Of a stretch of DNA of 64,000 bases, positions 55,551 through 64,000 are shown in pieces (the first letter of the stretch is position 1; each line of letters begins with the position of its first letter). The notes beneath the pieces were generated by a model. It was not told the origin of the DNA. It saw nothing but the letters and a program-made list of their open reading frames with translations, and made no database searches. The stretch covers positions 4,098,001 through 4,162,000 of the forward strand of contig NC_132970.1 of NCBI RefSeq assembly GCF_047496725.1. The letters run 5' to 3'. The stretch is from Anoplolepis gracilipes (taxonomy: Eukaryota > Arthropoda > Insecta > Hymenoptera > Formicidae). Both the position numbers and the translations under genes were made by a program.

Positions 55551-58500
55551 ATTTTAATTTCTCTTTAGTCTACAGAATCTTTTAAATAATGAACAATAAT
55601 AGCTCTAATGAGGCAATTATTGTGGTTCAATGATACTTTCGATAACGAATAATTAGCAAGCATGTGCTTTTTTTGTAGCTCTGTGTAGCACGCATTTATA
55701 CTCCTGGAGCGTCGATTGAAAATCAAGCCGCAATATCGTAGCACGCGCGAATCCGATCATCGAGGCTAAATTTGATAACGGAATTACTACTATTCATGGA
55801 AACGGTGCACTGATGTGTGCTATTGTCCTCTTTGTGATACTACCAGAACAGAATGGAACTATTAAATTTTAAAGAAAATCGATACTCTTGCGTAGAACTA
55901 ATTTAGGATATCACGTTGAATAGTTGGATGGACATCGAAAACGTGATAATTACAGTAAACACATGAATTACGTAACGCATAATCAGCTTTGTCCTTTGTC
56001 AACGAAATATCGTATTGAAACAGATGCACTTCAATCAAGTTTAACGTATTAGGCATATACTTTTTCTTTTTCTTTCCCTTTTGGATTTCCGTTCTCTTTT
56101 GGGACAAAGTACCACGGTTCTTCTTTTCCTTTACAGAATCCCTTCCTCTCAAAGTCACCAGATAGGATATTTAGATTAAGAATGCAGTATCCTCACGTGA
56201 TCAGTCCATTCCAAATACGCAGCAATTCCCTAGATATCATAAAGGATCTGGGTCTCCGGTCGACAGGTCTCCCCAGGGATAGGAATCTCACGATACTCTA
56301 CCAAGTATCAGGGGAGAAGTGAGCTCAACGAACAATCCACTAATAAAATTTTAAAACTTAAATTTTTATGTTGGCACTATTGATATAACTAAAAATGATT
56401 TTACAGATATTATATTTTTCAACAAATATTCAATAAAAAAGGAGGGAAAAATCTTTCTCCATAAGACTGAAGTATAAAAAGAATTCTTTCATTTTTGAAA
56501 TTTTTGCAAGAAAAAATGATTAATGTCCTGCAAAAGATAAACATGCATGTATGTACATTCCGGGGAGTTTTTAACTCTAATTTTACAGGTATACATTAGT
56601 AAATGCCTGTGTTATAATTCAATTTAAAATTGTTTTTTGTATATTTTTATGACTTTAATAATTTATCATGTTCCTAGAATCTATTTGATTCTTAAGAAGA
56701 ATTTACTATAGCTTTTTAGAATTCTTCATCCATTAAAAATTATTTCTTTCATGTGCTAGGCATCAAGTAAATTTAATGCAATACTCGAAGAAAGAGATAA
56801 TGCTACTTACATACATTAGATCGCTCAATCAGGTTGACGAACATCTCGCGAGTACTGAACTTACAATCAGGAACGATGCACTTCCGATGCAACTGACAAG
56901 GACGCACGGCAAGTATACCGGAGAATTGGTATCAACGGGAGGAAGTGGAGAGGGGACGTACGTTTGATTTCGTGGTATGGTGCAATACATCTCTCGTCGG
57001 TTTACCGGTCGCTCGCTGAGACGGAAGTGTATCGTGCCCGACGAAGCGGGCACATCCGGCTCACAAGATTAATTGCCAATAAACCTCTATTACAGAGACC
57101 TCTTCCCGCATCGTTACTCTTCTCACGATGTCGCGTCGTTTCCTAATCAACCACTTCATACGCAACAATGTTGATCTCTTATACTTTCTTCAGAATGTCA
57201 TGTATCTAGAGGAAAAAGAAAAATACAAGATATTATTAATAATGTAGAAGATAATTTATGATAAGAACGATGTAAAAAATAAAAAAATTGAGACACGCTA
57301 TTTATTCTCCTCGGTCATAACGATACTTATAAATCGCGATTATTCATACAATACGAACTGTCTCGAAACAAAATGCACTGTGCTACTTTATTAAAGATTG
57401 ATAATTTATTATCTCATTCTAAATTTGATATTAACAGTATTAGTATGATACAGAAAAATACATAACGTTAGCAATACTTCTAAATGGAGACATTAAATTT
57501 TATCTTTAGACGTTAGGACATTAACCAAAATGCGTATATGTACTTACATTTCAGTTTCACATTTCAATTTGATACAGTGTGAAAAGCATTACTAACAAAT
57601 TGTTACAAATATGCATATATTTTTAATTATATGATTCATGACTTCGCGCTTGGAAATTGCATTTTTATGCAAATAAGGTGACTATCTGAAAAATTTGACA
57701 TAGAAAAATGATGCTAGCTCGCGTGCTTAGAAGCTGCGTGATTATGCATGCAATAAATCTCGCTTCGAAATCACCAAGTGAATGCTTAGGAACACGTGCG
57801 AATCGATCGTAGCCTATCTTGCACCTCGGCCTGGTAATCGAGGGAAATTGCTTTCATCTGAATTCAAAAGCATGTACGAGAGATCAAAGTTCTTACGTGC
57901 CGACGATAGCGAAACGAACGGACGATGGTGCGAAGAACTTATCACGCGAGCGTCGATTAAAGTTTCCATCTTTGCATCTGGTTTCATGAATTTCTCAAAC
58001 ATGATTAATCTTTTCGAGTACTTTGAAATTGTCATTCTTTATTCAGACACATTCTAAGCAAATGTTAATAAAGACGAATGCGTCTAATACATTATTCTTA
58101 GCTTATAAATCACTTCTACGTTAATTTATTCTCCTTCCCATGCACGTACAATTTTACTCTTAAAAGATATAAGTTTATATCTATTATTATCAAATTGACA
58201 TGATGCATGCAATTTGGAAGCCGACGATATCTTAACGTCCCAGAAATACGGGTGGAAAACTTTACCGTTTATGAGCATCGACAAAATCGATACCCGCATA
58301 TCACGAAGGTGTAGAGGAAAAAGAGGACGGTTGAATGAAAGAGAGGGTAAATTGATGGAAGGGTACGATTAAAAGCTAATGACATCGCGTTTCTACGTGA
58401 ATGACAGCTTCAAAAGAAAGCTTTTTCTGAAGTTGGTTGGCTTGACAAACGATCGTAAAGCTAGTAAGAAACGGTGTCTAGCGCGAACCGTCTTGATGAA

Positions 58501-58682
58501 ATAGTCTTAATTGAACCAATTGATTAATTCTCCTGCACCAAATCCACAAAAGTCCAACATCTACAATGCATAATGTTTTTTTATATAATAAACAATAAAT
58601 AACGCAAAAGATAATAAACTTTAAGATAATAAATTTCTAACAAAAAGAAGTTTAAAATAATTTGTAAATTAAAATATGTGAG

Positions 58683-58703
58683 TATATATATATATATATA
58701 TAT
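58683..58703. repeat. (TA)n microsatellite
   Basis: Pure TA tract inside the 24.4-kb TMTC intron. Confidence 0.85.
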
Positions 58704-59910
58704 TTGACAAATACAAGTATAGAAAGTGTTTCTAGCTTATTATAGCTCTCTTATTAATTGCGAACTCTGAAAAGGGCACATTTATTTGGACGAATCTGTG
58801 GTAGCCTATAAAAAGTCACAAATGTAGAAAAAAAAAAATTCTTAGATTTATAGCAATCTTTATTCGTATTTTTTAAAAAGAGTGGACGTATAAGTATATA
58901 ATATATATGTTACTTTTTCTATACAAACACACACAAGCGCGATTATTTTTTCGAAAAAATTCTACTTGTTTCGTAATACTTTCATGTCATAATACATTGC
59001 ATCGCGCTTGAGATATGCTAAAAATTATTATTTTGATATTTCAGATCATTTTTTATTCCTACATTACGAGCTTCCGATTCTTGTATCTTGCAAGCTCGTG
59101 ATACACAAGCACACTCTCATCAATCATTTCAACGAAACGAAAATATAGATAGCCAACGGAGAGAAAAATTATTCCGGGAAGGGGACGGCCGCTCACAGAG
59201 CTGAAATACATTGTCTTTATTTTTTTTTTTTGGACTCTACATTGCATTTTTCATTTTCCAACTGTACAAGAGATGGATATTAATTAGCAAGTAGTAGTAC
59301 AATATACGTGCTCAAGCATGAAATAACAAAGGGATAAATGTCGTTAAATCGTGAGACATTTATGTAAAACAATTGCTGTACAAAATGTAAATTTTGCTTG
59401 TGTCAAGGGAGTCATTAGAGAGCCACTCTATATTTAAATTTTAACACTTCTCAGTACGTTTTTTGACATATTATTTAAATGAAACTGTGTTTCATTAGAA
59501 TACATTAAAAAGTCATATTACAAAATACATATGAGTCGTTATCAAGAACGATGGCTAGAGAAAATTTATTTAACGTGCAATGATATAACGATTGTGATGT
59601 AATTTATGCGCACATCGCTATAAATCACAATCGTATTTCCATTGTAATTTATGTGATGTCTCTCTTATCTGTACACATAGATAAGTGTATATTCTCTTGT
59701 ATCAACTGGGTAATTTATTGAGTGGGTAAGCTTAGAATATCTTACACCTCGCTTCTCGATGTTACTCGCTTACTTTTCGACTATTCGGTGAATAGAGCCC
59801 CGATGCTGGGTGACGTCGCCACATCTGGCGCCGAGGACAATTAGAGGGACTCATGAGCCGTCGGAATTAACACTCACAACGACACGGGCGAATATTTACC
59901 AGCGCGTTAC

Positions 59911-60306
59911 GTGGCACGTTGTATGGGTGGGCTTGTTCGCGAGACAATAGACTTGCCGAGTAAGCCGTCCCAGGGAGCGCGACGATACACCGAGAATATC
60001 CCCGTCGACGATCTCACAGACGCTTGCCGTGGAAATACCGGGGAGAGCGTTATATCGGTGATTATATCGGTAGATGCTGATAGTGAGAAAATGGAACCTC
60101 GATGTCAGCAACTGGAGGGTACCACTTCAGCTCCATTGGTCGAGCTCTTCAGCTTGTGCCAAGAGGACAATACTGATCGTAAGAAGTTGCCTTCGTCGCA
60201 AGGATTGAGCGGCCAATTTTTCTCGGAAAAAAAGTATCGGGGTGGGAAACCTGTTCGTCAATCGAGTGTGACGATTTTTAAAGCAGTTGAATCAGATCAG
60301 AATTAA
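59911..60306 (+). other. Open frame in GC-rich intronic block, doubtful gene
   Basis: A frame of 131 codons whose first ATG is at 59923, so about 127 residues from a true Met. The block is about half G+C and stands out from the surrounding AT-rich intron. The predicted product is hydrophilic, has no signal peptide or membrane helix, and shows no motif I recognise. A 71-codon frame overlaps on the other strand, and no TATA box or clear splice sites were seen. It could be a small unknown gene, an exon of a non-coding RNA, or a conserved regulatory block open by chance. Confidence 0.2.
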
Positions 60307-60333
60307 AAGAATATTATTAACATAATAATAATT

Positions 60334-61040
60334 AGCGGTAATATTTTTTTTTAAAACAACGTAATTTAATAATTTGAAACTATATATGGCTCCGAGTATT
60401 TACAAACATAATAATATATCTGGCAATGAGAGCCCCTGCGCAAAATGTTGATGCGTAAAGACATGCGTATAGAAATTAATCCTTTTTCGCGAAAAAATGT
60501 TTTACCTAGTGCACAGGGCACATATTTAGATTCTCATTTTTGAGACTTCTAAACCCCTCTTTACCCCCCTTTAAGAGATGTAGACGAGAAAAAATATCGG
60601 GGCGAATGTAATTTAATTTATTTCTCACTGTGTTAGACATAATAAGATTAAACGAAATAACGGCACAATTAAATCACATAGTAAATGAAACAATGTATAT
60701 CCATTACAAAATTAATTTAAAAAAATTAGTAAGACTCACTCATCGCCGTTTGAATATTGTACATTATCATTAATTGACTAATTCTGTTCTTTTTTTTGTA
60801 CTAATTATGTAATTGTTCTAGACTCTTCTTTCACTTTATTTACGCCGAAGAGGGTTTGAAAAATCAAGCCTAAACTGTTGTTTTCTGCTGTTTTTTAATT
60901 AATTAATTTTGTAATGGATATACATTGTTTCATTTACTATGTGACTTAATTACGCCGTTATTTCTTTTAATATTATTATATCTAAGTGAGAAATATATTA
61001 AATTATATTGTTTTTCAAAAAAAAAAAAAATATTACCGCT
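60334..61040. mobile_element. ~707-bp inverted-repeat element containing dispersed repeat copy 2
   Basis: The tips are AGCGGTAATATTTTTTTTT (60334) and its complement ending ATATTACCGCT (61040), with ATT next to each. Inside, 60612-60727 and 60893-61010 form a second inverted pair of about 115 bases, roughly 90% matched, including ACATAGTAAATGAAACAATG and TATATCCATTACAAAATTAA. The part 60340-60610 is the second copy of the repeat at 18480-18750. No transposase-like frame is present. It may be a composite of two MITEs or one MITE with a long subterminal palindrome. Confidence 0.7.
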
Positions 61041-61224
61041 ATTTGGCTCTGTCACGACTTAGTACTTTCCTTGATTTAATGTAGAGCCTTTTTTAAATTA
61101 ACATAATAATAATAATTGCAAGTTTGTCGGCGTTTTATTGTTAATTTAAAGTACAATTTTATTTATAGTTAAATTATATATGGTTGCACATATACATATT
61201 CAATCGTATCGTTGTTATTTTCAG

Positions 61225-61414
61225 ATTGATGACTTTTTGCTACTTGGCGGCGTTGAATTGTTGGTTACTTCTGTGTCCGGCTATACTCTCGCATGATTGG
61301 CAAATGGGATCTGTTCCTTTGGTTACGTCTTTTACGGATACCAGAAATTTAGCCACATGTATATTTTTCGGCGGTTGTCTGGTTCTCACGTACAAAGCCT
61401 TCACGGATTTCGAG
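61225..61414 (+). CDS. Tmtc1: TMTC-family protein, exon F (DUF1736)
   Basis: Acceptor TTTTCAG ending at 61224, donor GTGAGT at 61415. One base completes the Arg codon, then 63 codons follow in phase 0. The product reads LMTFCYLAALNCWLLLCP, then AILSHDWQMGSVPLV, then TDTRNLATCIFFGG and a membrane helix ending TYKAFTDFE. WLLLCP plus DWxMGSxPLV is the hallmark of TMTC DUF1736, and DWQ(M/V)GS(I/V)PLV...RNLAT is closest to TMTC1. The expected next block (PFIPASNLFFxVGFVVAERVLY) and the TPRs were not found before 64000. Confidence 0.95.
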
Positions 61415-62811
61415 GTGAGTAAAAATTTTATTATCCATCAAACAGTATATTATATGTAGTTAAATTATGTTATAATTAAGCAAAAAATACATATAAATTA
61501 TAACACACAAAAATTTTATTATTATATATTAAAATATTTTTTCTAAACAACGAATAAATCGAATTATTCTTTTTCCCCGAAATTATATTTTGAGAAGGGA
61601 TGTACTAATTGCAAGATTGCAAATTCCTATATTTTATTTTGATGTATCGAGAAATGTAAAGAAAGAGAAAACTATTCTTTCAAGCGGCAAGTATCTCAGA
61701 CTCGCTGACATTATCGACTATCTTACGAACATAAAATAAAATGAATGAACAGTTATTATCCGCAAAATGTCATCCTGTGGTTAAACGTTTCGACCGTAGA
61801 CAATTATATCTGATGTAACAAGAAAGGTAGCACTTCATGCTTCCAGTTTCTATCGGTCATGACCGACATAGTCGACGATGATGAAATTGCACTCGGCTCG
61901 AGGGTCGTAAAGAGACTTGTATAGTAACCAAATGACACAAACTCTAATTGTAACTCAAACTATATGAATGCGTATCTCGTAAATTATATTTATTATTCAA
62001 CAAATTTTTTGAATCATCCATCAATAACAGTTATTGAATCTTCGGTTTCATGATCTCTTTGAAGTTTGCTGTCCGTATGTCGGTTTTTCATTTTTCCAAA
62101 GGGATCATCTTTTAATGTCGTCTTACGCTTTTTTAACCGCCGGCGGCTATTTAGCTCTTTGCAAGTCCAAAGTAGAAACAGACTTTTTTTCGAATGAGGT
62201 CATCCTTACTTTACGCATGCAGTGGTCTATACGTTTACGCGATCACCCCGAGGAGAAAGATCTTTTTATAGCTGTGGTTGCTTTTTATTCCGTCATCAGC
62301 TCTTTATATGTATATATCTAAAGGTATAATGCTTTAACACAGTCAGATTTTGCAAATGTCTCAAAAAAGTTATAAATTTTTTTCTTGTAACATAAACTTT
62401 ACTTTTACAGTGATCATTCAAAAAAAAGCATGAGAATAAAATCGGTTTTATATAAAAAGTTTACCGTATAATGGATAGTACCTTTTTAAAATTTCATCTG
62501 ATGTTTATTTACAATGCAGTATAAATCATGACAATCATGTTAAATAAATTGTTGAATATGTGTGTGAATGTATGATAAATCTTGATGATGATGATATTAT
62601 GCCTGTTTGCACAGAGCTATAATTTCAATATCGATTGGTGATGTTATATCGTTATATTAATAATATAGAAAATTTATAAAATATAGAATATATATAATGT
62701 ATTATATTATATAAAACAACAATCTAAATAGAATGTCATATAAAAATTTTATGAAAATAGAATTATTAATTTAATAATTGATAAATGATGTATCATGTAT
62801 ATATTATATAA
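61415..62811 (+). other. Start of the next TMTC intron
   Basis: Follows the GTGAGT donor of exon F. It contains an unexplained 95-codon open frame at 62034-62321 (listed separately), and otherwise AT-rich sequence. Confidence 0.75.
62031..62321 (+). other. Unrecognised open frame, possible exon
   Basis: An open frame running from an AATAACAG acceptor-like site (ending 62030) to TAA at 62319-62321. The GC-richer codons (GCC GGC GGC) contrast with the surrounding intron, and the other two plus frames are closed early. The product has two possible hydrophobic segments (around HLLMSSYAFLTAGG and FIAVVAFYSVISSLYVYI) with a charged stretch (RLRDHPEEKD) between. It does not match the expected TMTC continuation. 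It could be an alternative terminal exon of the host gene, a small membrane-protein gene starting at the internal ATG, or chance. Confidence 0.3.
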
Positions 62812-63021
62812 TTACTTATTTGAAATATTTGAGAGCGGACAATCGGTGCAAAAAATCTGCTTATTTGCTAGTATTTTACGTATTTTTTCATATACTTCTC
62901 GTGGAATTAATCGATATGCAATGAGCGGTGGTATGCTGTTTTTGAAGCTTGCTATTTGAACAGGTCCCTTGGAATTCTTTTTCATCAGTAAGATCTCACT
63001 ATCTTCTTGCTTGTCCATAAT
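62812..63021 (-). CDS. Unknown Lys/Ser-rich protein, last exon
   Basis: Terminal exon on the minus strand. The acceptor is TATATAG just 5' of 63021, and the stop is at 62812-62814. It starts in phase 0 with ATTATGGAC and encodes 69 residues, including a basic middle and a C-terminal segment IAYRLIPREVYEKIRKILAN followed by a CTDC pair. This C-terminal block is less repetitive than the rest of the protein and may be a short folded or partner-binding region. I do not recognise the family. Confidence 0.72.
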   Translation of the reverse strand: MMDKQEDSEILLMKKNSKGPVQIASFKNSIPPLIAYRLIPREVYEKIRKILANKQIFCTDCPLSNISNK

Positions 63022-63271
63022 CTATATAAAATACAACAATTAAAAATTTTACTAAACCTAAACAATATAACGTATTAATATAAATTAATTTTCCGTATTT
63101 TATATTTTTTAAATAAAAAAAGTAATTATATATATATAATATTTATTTTATACAATATAGTTATTTAATATAAATTATTAACTGCATTGTAATAATGTAA
63201 ATTGATTAAAAGAATGTAAAATAATTACTGTAAAAGAATTATTAAACATTAATAATGCATGATTTGTTTAC

Positions 63272-64000
63272 CTTGTACAAACTAGTAGCCTGGCTAATAA
63301 ATTCTCTAGTCTTGATGTCTTTATCGCATCCGTTTATTTTATTTGATATATGCAAAGATGTCTGGACAGAAGAAAGATGTTTTTTTCTTCCTTTAATATC
63401 TTTTGATGCTGATGAAGTGATCAATGACGCGGTCGACATTTTGTTATTAATTTGATCATATTTCGCGTCAAGATCTGTATTCATGTTGTTGGAAGTTGAT
63501 GCAGATGCAGATGACATTGCAGATGTAATCGAACGTTGCCTTTCTTCAGTATTGACAGAAGATTTTGAAGTACTTATAACGTCATACTTTTCTTTGTTTG
63601 TCATTTGTTTTTTTGCATGCGCCTCATTAGACGATAACGTTGCCAGTTTATTTAAAATGCTTTTTCTTTCATTCTTGTTCTTCGTCCGTTTCAAAGAACC
63701 CATCTCGACTGAAGCATCTAAAATAGCATTCCGAATTTTTGTCTCAGCATTCCAACTGTCTTTCAATTTGCTTTGATCTTTTACGTGAATATCATGTTGT
63801 TCGCTTTCAATATTGTTGGTAGCTGCTGCTTTTGCTCCTGTTTCTGTACGGATAGCAACTTTCTCAGTTGCCTTCAAATCATTAAACTTATCTTTACTTT
63901 CTGTGCGTTCTTCCGCAAGAATGGCAGTATCTGACTTCGTAATCGGCCAGTTATTCAAATGTTCTTTTTTGATCTTATTGTGTATTTTCATTTTTCCCAA
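63272..64000 (-). CDS. Unknown Lys/Ser/Thr-rich protein, penultimate exon (cut by window edge)
   Basis: An open frame of 243 codons reaches the window edge, so the 5' part of the gene is missing. It ends at ...TSLYK followed by GTAAAC (63271-63266), a usable donor, and the next exon joins in phase 0. The product is hydrophilic and rich in Lys, Ser, Asn and Thr, with an Ser/Ala tract (SSASASTSNN). It shows no signal peptide, membrane helix or domain, which suggests a largely disordered, probably nuclear or cytoskeletal protein (inference). An in-frame ATG three codons from the edge could be the start, but continuation upstream is as likely. It lies opposite the TMTC gene, before its TPR exons, so it is probably nested in a TMTC intron. 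Confidence 0.75.

Larger units (their letters stand above)
36851..61224 (+). other. TMTC intron, 24.4 kb, hosting a defensin gene
   Basis: Bounded by GTGAGT and TTTTCAG. The Arg codon split across it (AG|A) rejoins HV-R-LMTFCY, as expected for the family. Contents in order: a GC-richer island at 37.4-38.0 kb and another around 38.7-39.9 kb, a 30-base A tract (39429-39458), several TA/CA microsatellites, the defensin gene with promoter (45199-46000), a group of decayed repeat copies (50.2-55.5 kb), two hairpins near 53.1-53.6 kb, a GC-richer block with a 132-codon open frame (59.76-60.31 kb), and an inverted-repeat element (60334-61040). Confidence 0.85.

Noticed and set aside
1..64000. tRNA, rRNA, CRISPR or intact transposase/reverse-transcriptase genes
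   Set aside because: No tRNA T-loop-like sequence in a plausible context, no regularly spaced array and no catalytic motif was found by eye. A tRNAscan-SE and Rfam run would be decisive.

Overview
The window is AT-rich, intron-dominated insect DNA with many microsatellites and short inverted-repeat transposons. A Hymenopteran, most probably an ant, is indicated by a complete defensin gene (45199-45864, minus strand). Its 40-residue mature peptide has the six-cysteine insect pattern, the ant-like start FTCDLLSGAGVDHSACAAHC, and no C-terminal extension of the kind seen in bee defensin-1. No bacterial-type gene organisation is present.

The backbone of the window is one very long plus-strand gene encoding a TMTC-family protein (transmembrane and TPR repeat-containing, closest by motif to TMTC1). 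Six internal exons were found at 10845-11022, 28379-28452, 30445-30576, 31980-32052, 36747-36850 and 61225-61414. Their splice phases join without a break into about 250 residues: the HPVHTEAV, GRAD, MLAKETG, DNPAA, WLLLCP and DWQMGSVPLV motifs of the multi-pass membrane half and DUF1736. The N-terminal exons and the C-terminal TPR exons are not visible and should lie outside the window. Five complete introns (17.4, 2.0, 1.4, 4.7 and 24.4 kb) and parts of two more fill most of the 64 kb.

Two genes lie on the opposite strand inside this gene. The defensin gene sits in the 24.4-kb intron, with its own TATA box and an upstream NF-kappaB (Rel) type site, so it looks like an immune-inducible unit. 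At the right edge (62812-64000) are the last two exons of a Lys/Ser/Thr-rich protein that I do not recognise. It lies downstream of the last visible TMTC exon, before any TPR exon, so it too is probably nested.

The rest is intronic sequence with mobile-element remains: a 614-bp piggyBac-type MITE with TTAA duplications (11897-12510), a 649-bp foldback element (14435-15083), a second dispersed repeat with copies near 18.5 kb and 60.4 kb, a ~707-bp element with nested inverted repeats (60334-61040), a 106-bp near-perfect palindrome (53116-53221), and a group of about four decayed copies of one unit between 50.2 and 55.5 kb. Several GC- and CpG-richer islands in the introns carry chance open frames on both strands. 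I saw no tRNA, rRNA, CRISPR or intact transposase gene.
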